In this document: piece by piece, positions 1 to 7,977 of the stretch
How the letters are laid out: each line of letters begins with the position of its first letter
Position numbering within the stretch: position 1 is the stretch's first letter
Assembly (NCBI GenBank): GCA_030674155.1
Contig: CM060320.1
Coordinates: 15,967,746-15,985,245, forward strand
Direction of reading: 5' to 3'
From: Stramonita haemastoma
Lineage: Eukaryota; Mollusca; Gastropoda; Neogastropoda; Muricidae
DNA: 17,500 bases
Translations under genes and position numbers: made by a program
The notes under the pieces: generated by a model
The model's database searches: none
The model's input: only the letters and a program-made list of their open reading frames with translations
What the model was told of the DNA's origin: nothing

Positions 1-22
1 ACTACTACTACTACTACTACTA

Positions 23-60
<38 letters not shown>
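1..60. repeat. (ACT)n microsatellite
   Basis: Near-perfect ACT trinucleotide repeat with one break at 23-24. It lies in the intron before the first visible exon. Confidence 0.95.
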
Positions 61-81
61 GGTACATCTTGTTGTTTTCAG

Positions 82-161
82 GGCGCAGAGTACTGGTTGC
101 CGGAGGGGCTGGCCTAATCGGCTCAGCTGTGGTGCAGGAACTACTCACCAGAGGAGCCAAG
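82..161 (+). CDS. SDR exon with dinucleotide-binding motif
   Basis: The acceptor is TTGTTGTTTTCAG ending at 81 and the donor GTGGGG begins at 162. Two bases complete a codon from the missing upstream exon, then 26 codons follow, including RVLVAGGAGLIGSAVVQELL. The exon ends in phase 0. It covers beta-1, the glycine-rich loop and alpha-1 of the Rossmann fold. The G-rich minisatellite of the next intron starts directly at the donor. Confidence 0.87.
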
Positions 162-1900
162 GTGGGGTGGAGTGGGGTGGGGTGTGGTGGAGGTGTGGTG
201 TGGAATGGTGTGGTGTAATGTGGTATCGTGGGGTATGGTGTGGTATGGTGTGGTGTGGTGTAGTGTGGTGAGGTGTGGTGTGATGGGTGGGGTGTGGTAC
301 TATGGTGTGGTGTGGTGTGGTGGGATGTGGTGGGGTATGGTGTGGTGTGGTGTGGTGTGGAATGGTATGGTATGGTGTGTAGTGTGGTGTGGTATGGTGT
401 GGTGTGGTTTGATGCGGTGTGTTGTGTTAAGGATTTGTGTGGTGTCGCGTGGTCTGGTGTGATGTTGGGAAATGTGTAGTATTGTGAAGAGCGATTTGAG
501 GTGGCATGGTGAGACGGGGGGTGTTTGATTAAATAGTGCATGAAAACGCAATGTGGTTGGTTTTTGTTGCTGGTTTCATCATTATCATTTTCACCCTTAA
601 TATCCTCCCTCCTCCTCCTCCTCCTCCTCATTATCATCATTATTACTATTCTCATTTTGTTAAATGTTGATTATGATAATCATGATAATAACGATGATGG
701 TGACATTCTCTCGTTGTGTGTGTGCGTGTTGGCCAGACTATGTTTGTCTGTTCTCTGTCCAGGTGATCGTGAGTACGCGCTCGCAAGAACGCTTTGAGGG
801 CCTGAAGAAAAAGATACCGGCAGACAAACAGGCCAACTTATCCAGCATTGTGGTCAGTCCTTTACTATTTTCTTGTGGCAGCTAGCTGTATCACTACTGC
901 TAATGATGATAATTGTTATCATAACTATTATAACAATGACGATATTGATGATGACGATGACAATAATGATTATCATTCAGCTAGGGGTCCTCATCTGGAG
1001 CTTTGAGGTTCACCAACCACCAATGGTCGGTGGTGGGGACGGGATAGCCTAGTGGTCAGAACATTGCGCTGGCAGTTTGATGACCCGAGTTCGATTGCCA
1101 TTGCAGGGGATTTTTCCCCTGAACTTAACATCAGTGCTGACTCCACTCTCCCCAAAAGTCTTTCGGATTAGACTATAAACCGAGGCCCAGAACATCTTGC
1201 GCACACGTTAAATCCTGTTCCGCTTTTCGTAAGAGTAGGCCATTTTGTGCCGGTGGGAACAGATGACAATATGTACACAACTGCATACACACGGGGATTG
1301 GATGAAAAAAAGCACATGAGTGCTTATCCCATTATCATCAATATTAAAGAATAAATAAATAAATAAATAAATAAAAATAAATAAATAAATGGTGAGATTT
1401 TCAGCATGCAACTGGTTTGGCCAACAGCTTAGGTGGCCGCATTCCGACTTCGGGGATGATGTGTATACTCGACAACAGTGTGCATGCATTAAAAAAAATG
1501 TTGTCATCCGTTCCTATCGGCACGGTGTGGTGGTGGTGGTGGTGGTAGTGGTGGTGGTTGTGGTGTGTGTGTGTCTGTGTGCGTGCGTATGTGTGTATAC
1601 ATGCACGTGTATGTGTAATATGCTCATATTGTACATTAACCCTAAACGCACCACCAGTCCACACAGCACACAAGCTCATCAGTTATGCACGATCTACCCA
1701 GGCGGATGTCAGCACGGAGGAAGGGGCGGCAGCCATCTTTGATCAGAGCACCAATCAAATGGGCGGAGTTCAGCACGTGATCGCCAGCATTGGCAGCTGG
1801 TGGCAGGTCAGTTCAGCTGGATCTCACCTGATTCTTCTTTTTCTTCTTCTTCTTCTTCTTCTTCTTCTTCTTCTTCTTCTTCTTCTTCTTCTTCTTCTTC

Positions 1901-1954
<54 letters not shown>

Positions 1955-2189
1955 TTCTTCTTCTTCTTCTTCTTCTTCTTCTTCTTCTTCTTCTTCTTTT
2001 TCTCCTCCTCCTCCTCCTCCTCCTCCTTCTCCTCCTCCTCCTCCTCCTCTTCCTCCTTCTCCTCCTCTTCCTCCTCCTCTTCCTCCTCCTCTCCTCCTTC
2101 TTACTTCTTCTTCCTAAATACCTTTTATCTGGTTTTGTTGTTGTTCTTCAGTTTAACGTCCTTCCACTAAATAGTGATATCAGACAAAG

Positions 2190-2236
<47 letters not shown>

Positions 2237-2249
2237 GTGTGTGTGTGTT

Positions 2250-2328
<79 letters not shown>

Positions 2329-2615
2329 AAACTGAATGTACGTGTCAATAAATATTTTGTTGTTTGATCCAAGGGAGGTAAGCTGGTGGACCAATCACTG
2401 GAAGAGTTCAACCAGAATATCAAGGACAGGGTCACGAGTCACTTCCTACTGTACAAAGCCTTCTGCGCCTACCTGGAAAAACAACAAGGTGGGAATGGAA
2501 TCAATGGCCTGTAGTGTGCTGCCTAGAAATCTCTTATTCCACTTTCAACAGCAGCTTAATAAGTAATAGAAAACGGAAACCAGACACGGTAAACTATCAG
2601 AGACCACACGCCAAA

Positions 2616-2701
<86 letters not shown>

Positions 2702-2865
2702 AGACTTTTACTGTACATCGGCCTTATGCCACAATACAAAAGCAAAGTGGGGCATAGGGAATGGCACATGACAAAGAGTTGTAAACATACTACTACCAAC
2801 ATAATTTTGCCGAAAATTTAAGTGTCACAATCTTTATGGAAACAAGCATAATTATTACATCAGCT

Positions 2866-2949
<84 letters not shown>

Positions 2950-3328
2950 CAAACGGGATGGCATAAGTGACGGGTAAATAATAGACTATGTGACCGGTCA
3001 ACAGGTGTGACCCGTCACGTGGACGGCTTTATGTGACAGGTAGCACCTACACGATGCTGACAGGCGGTGCAGGGGACAGCTACATGGTCCCTGGCATCTC
3101 TCTCATCTGCATCTCCTCGGGGGCCCTGCACGGGTTTTCCACCGCTGTGCGTGCAGAGCTGAAGGGCACTAACCTGGCTTTCTGCGAATTCAGGATACAC
3201 TGCATGATACAGGCCAAGGTGGGTGGGTGGAGGAGGATAGGGGATGGGGTGGGGGTACTTGCAGGGGTGTGGGTGGTGTGGGGGGGGGGGGCTGTTAGCT
3301 AGGTTCTTGTGTGGGGTGGGGGGTAGGG

Positions 3329-3382
<54 letters not shown>

Positions 3383-3817
3383 TGTGTGTGTGTGTGTTGT
3401 CGTAAAGAGACCACATCAAAGAATAGACCTTAGGAGGGAAATTAAATGGGTAAGAAAAGTAAGGTGGCTGTGAATGTGTGTGCCTATGCAAGCGTGTGTG
3501 CGTGCGTGCGTGCGTGTGGGAATGTGTGTGTAAACGTGTGCACGTGCTTGTGTGTGTATGTCTGTGTCTGTGTGGGTGCGTGATTGCGTATGTGAGGGGG
3601 AGAGGAGAATACACGCATTCATCTCCACAAATATCACATAAAACCCATATGGCGGATGTACCTCGTGTGACAGCCCGATAGTGAGATGCCGACCTCTGAC
3701 CCCGAGAGCATGGGTCATGACCTCATCGCCAGAGCTATTCTGGCCACTATGGCAGCTAGGACGCATGACCGGAAGGACGTCTACAACCGCCCGGATGCAC
3801 AGGCCATTGCCCAATGA
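82..3817 (+). CDS. SDR-fold protein, six exons in window (5' end missing)
   Basis: Joined exons 82-161, 763-852, 1702-1806, 2374-2488, 3040-3218 and 3674-3817 give about 236 residues and a TGA stop. Every junction keeps the frame and every intron is GT-AG. The product starts inside the first Rossmann strand (VLVAGGAGLIG, a TGxxGxxG-like nucleotide-binding motif). Strand 2 ends in VIVSTR, where the arginine may favour NADP(H). Then come ADVSTEEG, HVIASIGSWW where NNAG is usual, a long helix, YTMLTGGAGDS, and ALHGFSTAVRAEL as the helix after the active site. Length fits a classical SDR of about 240-250 residues, so only a few N-terminal residues should be missing. The usual YxxxK pair is absent: the aligned positions read I and S. 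The protein is therefore either a divergent reductase or a non-catalytic SDR-like protein. The fold is a confident call; substrate and gene name are unknown. No promoter is visible because the 5' end lies outside the window. Confidence 0.87.
162..480. repeat. Degenerate (TGTGG)n G-rich minisatellite
   Basis: About 300 bases of TGGTGTGG/TATGGTGTGG-type units fill the first half of the intron between 161 and 763, starting at the splice donor. C is nearly absent from the plus strand. Long apparent proteins rich in H, T and P (minus) or W, V and G (plus) here are repeat translations. The rest of the intron (480-762) has (TCC)n at about 605-630, an ATT/ATC-rich stretch and no gene. Confidence 0.93.
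763..852 (+). CDS. SDR exon, beta-2 and alpha-2 region
   Basis: The acceptor is TTCTCTGTCCAG ending at 762 and the donor GTCAGT begins at 853. Thirty complete codons in phase 0 start VIVSTRSQERFEGLKKK and end LSSIV. This continues directly from the preceding exon, with the VIV strand following TRGAK as expected in SDR proteins. Confidence 0.87.
890..975. repeat. AT-rich degenerate (GAT/AAT)n
   Basis: Short interrupted GAT, AAT and ATT trinucleotides lie in the intron after 852. No coding potential is seen. Confidence 0.6.
1035..1391 (+). mobile_element. tRNA-derived SINE, full length
   Basis: The tRNA-like head has a box A match TAGCCTAGTGGT at 1045-1056 and a box B match AGTTCGATTGC at 1088-1098. 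The shared body follows: ACTATAAACCGAGG, then CGTAAGAGTAGGCCAT, then GCCGGTGGGAACAGATGAC. The tail region includes CTGCATACACACGGGGATTG and AGCACATGAGTGCTTATCCC, and ends in (AAAT)n. Its body is shared with the copies at 4535, 6148, 6511, 7717 and 7978. It lies in the intron between 852 and 1702. Confidence 0.88.
1418..1523 (-). mobile_element. SINE 3' fragment, alternative tail type
   Basis: Read on the minus strand it runs GTGCCGATAGGAACGGATGA and then CCCCGAAGTCGGAATGCGGC. The second block matches the end of the plus-strand copy at 8209-8245 (CCTGAAGTTGCAATGCGGCG) and the start of the copy at 4535. This tail differs from the (AAAT)n tail of the neighbouring SINE. Confidence 0.7.
1523..1612. 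repeat. (GTG)n and (TG)n tract
   Basis: GGTGTGGTGGTGG units pass into degenerate TG repeats. Intronic. Confidence 0.9.
1702..1806 (+). CDS. SDR exon, beta-3 to beta-4
   Basis: The acceptor is CTACCCAG ending at 1701, with a weak pyrimidine tract, and the donor GTCAGT begins at 1807. Thirty-five codons start ADVSTEEGAAAIFDQ and end IASIGSWWQ. The DVS-x-EEG stretch is the typical SDR beta-3 end and helix start. An upstream phase-0 acceptor after ACACAAG would add six more residues, but the chosen site fits the family better. Confidence 0.82.
1831..2115. repeat. Compound (CTT)n-(CAT)n-(CTT)n-(TCC)n microsatellite
   Basis: Four blocks follow one another: CTT to about 1902, CAT to about 1953, CTT to about 1998, then TCC with CTT interruptions to 2115. 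Apart from the CAT block the plus strand is almost pure pyrimidine. It lies in the intron after exon 1702-1806. Runs of S, L, H or P residues predicted here are artefacts. Confidence 0.97.
2191..2328. repeat. (TG)n microsatellite
   Basis: About 138 bases of TG with a few TTG interruptions, ending 45 bases before the exon at 2374. Confidence 0.97.
2374..2488 (+). CDS. SDR exon, alpha-4 helix
   Basis: The acceptor is TTTGATCCAAG ending at 2373 and the donor GTGGGA begins at 2489. Thirty-eight codons begin GGKLVDQSLEEFNQNIKDRV and end YLEKQQ. One extra base is shared with the next exon to make a glycine codon. Confidence 0.84.
2620..2698. repeat. (GA)n microsatellite
   Basis: Pure GA tract in the intron between 2488 and 3040. 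Unique sequence of about 170 bases separates it from a second GA tract. Confidence 0.97.
2867..2946. repeat. (GA)n microsatellite
   Basis: Second GA tract of similar length in the same intron, with one GG interruption near 2888. Confidence 0.97.
3040..3218 (+). CDS. SDR exon, beta-5 and active-site helix
   Basis: The acceptor is TTTATGTGACAG ending at 3039 and the donor GTGGGT begins at 3219. Two bases finish a split glycine codon, then 59 codons follow (STYTMLTGGAGDSYMVPGIS through HCMIQAK). This is the largest exon and should hold the catalytic Ser and YxxxK. Instead the aligned segment reads ISLICISSGALHGF, with hydrophobic and serine residues at the Tyr and Lys positions. Confidence 0.87.
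3219..3560. repeat. G-rich and (TG)n tracts
   Basis: The intron after 3218 opens with GGGTGGGTGG-type sequence, has a run of about ten G near 3282, and then (TG)n at 3330-3397. A degenerate TG/CGTG tract follows at about 3472-3560. No gene is seen. Confidence 0.92.
3674..3817 (+). CDS. SDR terminal coding exon
   Basis: The acceptor is TCGTGTGACAG ending at 3673. It starts in phase 0, as the previous donor requires. The 47 codons read PDSEMPTSDPESMGHDLIAR and end in PDAQAIAQ, followed by TGA at 3815-3817. The GHDLIARAIL helix is a plausible last SDR helix. A longer antisense frame over the same DNA is mostly a translation of (TG)n and is not a gene. Confidence 0.83.
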   Translation, partial: PDSEMPTSDPESMGHDLIARAILATMAARTHDRKDVYNRPDAQAIAQ

Positions 3818-4205
3818 GGACAACAGGAAGTCTTTATAAGAGGAGCACCTGTGCCTTAACATTGGTTTTAGCTGTTGTTCTCACTTCCTTTGAGGAGTTG
3901 AGATAGAAAGCACTGTTTACCATACCTGGTTTGTTTCGTTGGTTATTGTTGTTGTTTTTTTTAATTTAATTTTTTTTTGTTCAAAAGTACTATATTGAGT
4001 CAAAAGCATTATTTGTTTTTTTCTTTTGTTCTATCTATCTATCTTTCAATCTTTTTTCTTTCTTTTGTATCTTTTTCTTTCCTTTTTTCTTTGTTTCTTT
4101 GTTTGTTTATTTTTCTTTCTTTCTTTCCTTCTAATGATGCATCTGGCATAATGTTTAATGTTATCTCATATTAAATCTCAAATAAAAGTAGTGTTTATTT
4201 ACATG
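3818..4205 (+). other. 3' untranslated region of the SDR gene
   Basis: T-rich sequence follows the stop codon and contains no other gene. It runs through CTTT-type low-complexity sequence at about 4010-4130 to the polyadenylation signal at 4181. The cleavage point is inferred, about 15-20 bases past the signal. Confidence 0.6.
4181..4186 (+). terminator. Polyadenylation signal AATAAA
   Basis: A canonical AATAAA lies 364 bases after the stop codon and is followed by GT- and T-rich sequence (GTGTTTATTT). It is the first canonical signal downstream of the SDR gene. A second AATAAA at about 4989 lies beyond a SINE and is a weaker candidate. Confidence 0.6.
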
Positions 4206-4534
4206 CAATTTTGATTTTTAGTGTTGGGGGGGGTGCTTTTTATTTTGTTATGATGTGAAATCTGTACAGATTGTTTTAACAAAGATAGAGTGCATTTATG
4301 TGTATGTTGGTCCTATTAGGATGTTTGCACATTTTTACTGCATTTTGATCATCATACATAATTATCAAACATAGCTAATACTACGCACATTATCTCCGGC
4401 ATCAATGGCTGGATGTACTATTCCGTAAAGTTTTCACACAACTTGGGTCAAGCGTGGTATCTAGCTTATTTCCATGTGTTTAATTACCTGGCAGTTTCTG
4501 TCACTTTTAGTAATGATTCTTATACAGTGTAACA
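4206..4534. other. Unique AT-rich intergenic sequence
   Basis: Sequence downstream of the SDR gene with no open frame of note, no simple repeat except a short G run near 4225, and no recognised element. Confidence 0.6.
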
Positions 4535-4808
4535 TCCTGAAGTCGGAATGCGGCTACCATTATGGTGGCAAGTCCTTCGGATGAGACTATAAACCGAGGC
4601 CCCGTGTGCGAACGCACGCAGAACATGTTGCACACACGTTAAATCCTGTTACACTTTTCGTAAGAGTAGGCCATCATGTGCCGGTGGGAACAGATGACAC
4701 GATTTACAAAAACTGCATACACACGGGGACTGGATGTAAAAAAGCACATGATTGCTTATTCCATTAGCCTATCCTCGATATAAAAGAATAAAATGAAAAA
4801 TAAATGAA
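4535..4808 (+). mobile_element. SINE copy, rearranged 5' end
   Basis: It starts with the alternative-tail block CCTGAAGTCGGAATGCGGCT and passes directly into the shared body (CTTCGGATGAGACTATAAACC, cut here to CGGATGAGACTATAAACC; CGTAAGAGTAGGCCATCATG; GCCGGTGGGAACAGATGAC). It then has the CTGCATACACACGGGGACTG and TATCCTCGATATAAAAGAAT tail. No tRNA head is visible. This is either a truncated copy inserted next to another copy's tail or a mosaic SINE. Confidence 0.8.
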
Positions 4809-5040
4809 ATATAGATCTAGTAATAAAAGAAAGATTGACAGTGTATATGGGAGCTTTTCTGATAGTAAGTTTCATGTCCTATATTAGTGAAGACTGTTAT
4901 GAAAACGCTGTTATTTGTCCAAGACTACTACAGTAGGGTGCGAAGACAGTTTTGTGTGATTCCGGTTTGATCCCCAGCGGTCTTTTTGAATAAAGCTAAA
5001 AATGTCAATAACTGTTTGAATGTGTTGTCATTGGGTGCGT
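4809..5040. other. Unannotated sequence with a box B-like site
   Basis: No gene seen. At about 4966-4979 CCGGTTTGATCCCCAG resembles a Pol III box B and could be the remnant of another tRNA-derived repeat, but no box A is convincing. AATAAA occurs at about 4989. Confidence 0.35.
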
Positions 5041-5049
5041 GTTGTTTAT

Positions 5050-5470
5050 GTATATGTATGTATGTATGTATTATGTTGTATGTAGTATTAGTTTTGTGAT
5101 GTATGTATGATGTAATGTATGTGTGTGTTGTTGTGTGTTGTGGTGTGTGTGTGTTGTGTGTGTTTGTGTGTTGTATGTATGTGTATGTATGTATGTATGT
5201 ATGTATGTATGTATGTATGTTGTGTGTGTGTGTGTCTGTGTGTGTGTGGTGTGCGTGTGTGCGTGCGTGCGTGCGTGCGTGCGGCGTGCGTACGCGCGCG
5301 CGTGCGTGCGTGTGTGTTTTGCAGTTTTGATAACCCTTATGTTGTGTTGTCGGGTGTGTGTGTGTGTGTGTGTATAAATTTGATTACCATTTTGATGTGT
5401 GTGTGTGTGTGCGCGTGCGTGTTTGCGCGCGCGTGCATGCGTGCGTGCGTGCGTGTGTGTGTGATAGAGA
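5050..5470. repeat. Compound TG/TATG/CGTG simple repeat
   Basis: Blocks of (TATG)n at about 5175-5220, (TG)n, (GCGT)n at about 5260-5310 and again at about 5410-5455. An alternating purine-pyrimidine GCGCGC core lies near 5292-5302. Translations rich in C and V are artefacts. Confidence 0.93.
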
Positions 5471-5602
5471 AAAGAGAAAATGTGTCTGTGTGCTTGTGTT
5501 TATAAGGGGAAATAAGGATGCGTACATGCCTCTGAATAAAAATGAGAGCGTGTTCATGCACATATCCCGGCCTGTGAATGAAGGCGAGTGACTGAAAGAG
5601 GA

Positions 5603-5945
5603 GGAGTAGTAGTAGTAGTAGGCACCCATCAGTCTTGGAGGACTATGGAGTTGCGCTCTAGTCTTTAGAGCGCAAAACCTGGGTAAGTAAGTATGGAGGG
5701 CAAACTATTACCCATGCAGCAGATCCCACCCTCCCTCTCCACGCCACTGGAATGATCCATTGGAAAGGCAATGACCGATACGAATGGTTCCAGTACCGTC
5801 GCAGGAGCCACCAGAACGTTGCCATAATTATACGAAGAGAAGGAACAGTAACGAAAAAGCGCAAGTCAAGGGAGAGAAACCCGTGGCTCAAAGTTTGTCG
5901 ATGGGGCTTGAGTTGTTCTTTCCCTTGGACCAACACCGTACAGAT
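5603..5945. mobile_element. Candidate interspersed repeat with a hairpin
   Basis: After an (AGT)n tract at 5604-5620 comes a GC-balanced segment unlike its surroundings. It contains a perfect 10-base inverted repeat (TTGCGCTCTA at 5651-5660, TAGAGCGCAA at 5666-5675) around a 5-base loop. Compact sequence follows through about 5945. It resembles repeats I associate with mollusc genomes, but only one copy is in this window. Orientation and ends are not defined. An exon of an unknown gene is the alternative; the short open frames here match no family I know. Confidence 0.4.
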
Positions 5946-6147
5946 AACTATTATTCTGATATGTTGTCTTTGTGTAGTATACTATTGCGTTATACTGAGC
6001 AGCAATGACAGCCTTTTTTTACTCTCCGAGGTATTGGATCTTCTCTTCCCAGAGAGAGAGGGTAATGTCGCCATAGATTGAATGAACGATTCCTGCAGTT
6101 TTTTTTTGTTTTGTTTTTCAAATTTTATTCTTTTTTTTGTCGAGGAT

Positions 6148-6510
6148 TTTTATTTATTTACTTATTTATTTATTTATTCTTTTATATCGAGGATAACAGA
6201 ATAAGCAATCATGTGCTTTTTTTCATCCGGTCCCCGTGTGTATGCAGTTTTGTAAATATTGTCATCTGTTCACACCGGCACACGATGGCCTACTCTTACG
6301 AAAAGCGGAACAGGATTTAACGTGTGCGCAAGATGTTCTGCGTGCGTTCGCACACGGGGCCTCGGTTTAAAGTCTCATCCGAAGGAATTTTTTGGGGAGA
6401 GTGGAGTCAGCACTGATGTTAACTCCAGGAAGAAAATTTCCTCGACCGGACTCGAACCCGGGTCTTCAAATTGCCAGCGCAATGTTCTGACCACTAGGCT
6501 ATCCGCCCCC
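6148..6510 (-). mobile_element. tRNA-derived SINE, full length
   Basis: On the minus strand it has box A at 6490-6501 (TAGCCTAGTGG), a perfect box B GGTTCGAGTCC at 6448-6458, the whole shared body, and a 3' end of TATCGAGGATA reversed into (AAATA)n at 6148-6180. It is the best preserved copy with the same head type as the copy at 1035. Confidence 0.9.
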
Positions 6511-6838
6511 CAATTGATAATTGAATAAGCACTCATGTGCTTTTTTACATCCACTTCCTGTGTGTAAGAAGTCGTGTCAATTTTGTCATCCGTTCCCACC
6601 GGCACACGATGGTCTACTCTTTCGAAAAGCGGAAAGGGTTTTAACCTGTGTGCATGACTTTCTGCGCGCACTCGCACACGGGACCTCGGTTTATAGTCCC
6701 ATCCAAATGACATTCGGGGGGGAGTGGAGTCTAGTCGGCACTTAAGTTAACTCCAGAGGAAAAAATCCTGAACGAGATTCGAACCCGGGTCAGCAGATCA
6801 CGAGTGCGTCACTCTGACCACCAGGCTATCCCGTCCCC
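6511..6838 (-). mobile_element. tRNA-derived SINE, second copy head-to-tail
   Basis: Directly abuts the preceding copy in the same orientation. Box B GGTTCGAATCT is at 6775-6785 and box A TAGCCTGGTGG near 6819-6829. The body is more diverged (TCTACTCTTTCGAAAAGCGG on the plus strand) and there is no (AAATA)n tail. The 3' end is cut near AATTGATAATTGAATAAGCA. Confidence 0.85.
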
Positions 6839-7087
6839 GGCCGCAAGTTTGCAGTTCAAACTCCACACAAGACCCAAGAATACTTTACTGTCCAAATGGT
6901 GAGAAAACCAAAATTTGAATGTTGTCTTCCCATACTTTGAGATCAGTTTGTCGTATTTTGCTGTTGTGGTTGTTGTTGTATTTGCATAGATGCCAGTCTT
7001 TCCAGAAAATATCAAACCGAGGTCCCAGTCAAAGAAAGATATTAACAAAGTAAATGGTTTATCATGACTTTTCTTGAATAGAAATTA
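6839..7087. other. Unannotated AT-rich sequence
   Basis: No gene, RNA or repeat recognised in these 250 bases. Confidence 0.5.
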
Positions 7088-7350
7088 TCAGTGATGAAGT
7101 AGGAGGAGGAAGCAGAAGAGAGACAGACAGACAGACACAGATAGATAGAGGAAGAAGACAGAGACAGACAGACAGAAAGACAGAAAGACAGACAGACAGA
7201 TAGAAGAAGATGATGATGAAGAAGAAGACAGAGACAGACAGATAGCAGAAGAAAAAGATGATGAAGAAGAAGAAGACAGACAGACAGACAGATAGCAGAA
7301 GAAGAAGACGATGATGAAGAAGAAGACAGAGACAGACAGAAAGACAGACA
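7088..7350. repeat. Degenerate (GACA)n and (GAA)n purine-rich tract
   Basis: Alternating blocks of AGACAGACAG and GAAGAAGATGATG recur four or more times, giving a low-order repeat of roughly 60-70 bases. Apparent leucine- and serine-rich proteins on the minus strand come from this repeat. Confidence 0.9.
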
Positions 7351-7716
7351 CCGTAAAAAGAAATGAAAAACGGGAAAAGTGCAACAAAAGACGGAAAAGT
7401 GCAACAAAAGACCCAAAAAGGTAAAGCAAAAAAAAAAAGCAAAGGGAGAAAATGGTTTTCTTTTTTACTTTTTCTTTGTTTTCTTTTCTTCCTGCCATCT
7501 TTTTTTTTTTTTTTTTTTTTTTGCTCATAACGAAGTACACATGGGGAAAAAAAGAGGCAGTGACTCAAGAACTTTTTGAAATTCCATTCAAGGGAGATAA
7601 AAAAAAGACACTACTAATCTTCCAGTCTTGCAGTGGTAACGTTTTCTCTCCCTTCGACAACTAGATGCTTGGATCATGGAACCCACCCAACTTAGGGAAG
7701 ATCGAGAAGGGGGAGG
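7351..7716. other. A-rich/T-rich sequence without gene
   Basis: It contains a duplicated 18-base stretch near 7374-7410 (GTGCAACAAAAGACGGAAAA and GTGCAACAAAAGACCCAAAA) and a T homopolymer at 7500-7522. A stretch of about 150 unassigned bases follows. No coding sequence can be supported. Confidence 0.5.
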
Positions 7717-7975
7717 GGGGGGGGGATAGCTCAATAGTTAGAGCGTTGAGCTCGTAATCTGGCGACATGGGGTTCAAGCCCTCGCAAAGGTATCTTGCGC
7801 ACACGTTAATTAAATTCTGTTCCGCTTTTCGTAAGAGTAGGCCATTGTGTGCCGATGGGAACACGACAAGATTGACAAAACTGCATACACACGGGGACTG
7901 GATATAATAAAAAGCACAATAGTGCTTATTCCAGTATCCTCGATATAAAAGAATAGATGAATAAATAAATAAGCA
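7717..7975 (+). mobile_element. SINE with a different tRNA head
   Basis: The head at about 7722-7790 is a recognisable tRNA shape. D-arm GCTC/GAGC lies within TAGCTCAATAGTTAGAGC, a seven-base anticodon-like loop CTCGTAA lies at 7751-7757 (anticodon CGT, threonine-like, or a mutated Met CAT), and box B GGTTCAAGCCC lies at 7771-7781. It lacks the ACTATAAACCGAGG block and joins the common body at CTTGCGCACACGTTAA. The body and tail match the other copies (CGTAAGAGTAGGCCATTGTG, CATACACACGGGGACTGGAT, TATCCTCGATATAAAAGAAT, then AATAAATAAAT). Confidence 0.85.
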
Positions 7976-7977
7976 AA

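Noticed and set aside
20..655. 211-residue minus-strand open frame rich in His, Thr and Pro
   Set aside because: It is a translation of (CTA)n, the (TGTGG)n minisatellite and (TCC)n, and covers the antisense of a real SDR exon.
1558..2367. 269-residue plus-strand open frame with poly-Leu, poly-His and Cys-Val repeats
   Set aside because: Only the segment 1702-1806 is coding, as an SDR exon. The rest reads through intronic microsatellites.
3015..3862. Minus-strand frames of 199 and 148 residues across the SDR 3' exons
   Set aside because: They are antisense to spliced exons and (TG)n repeats; the plus-strand exons have matching phases and family motifs.
5103..5591. Cys/Val-rich and His/Thr-rich open frames
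   Set aside because: Repeat translations of TG, TATG and CGTG tracts.
6375..6713. 112-residue minus-strand open frame and others across 6078-6745
   Set aside because: They lie in SINE copies, which are Pol III-type non-coding elements.
7722..7790. Possible genuine tRNA gene (CGT anticodon)
   Set aside because: The head is joined to a SINE body and tail, and the acceptor stem does not pair convincingly, so it is a SINE head and not a functional tRNA.
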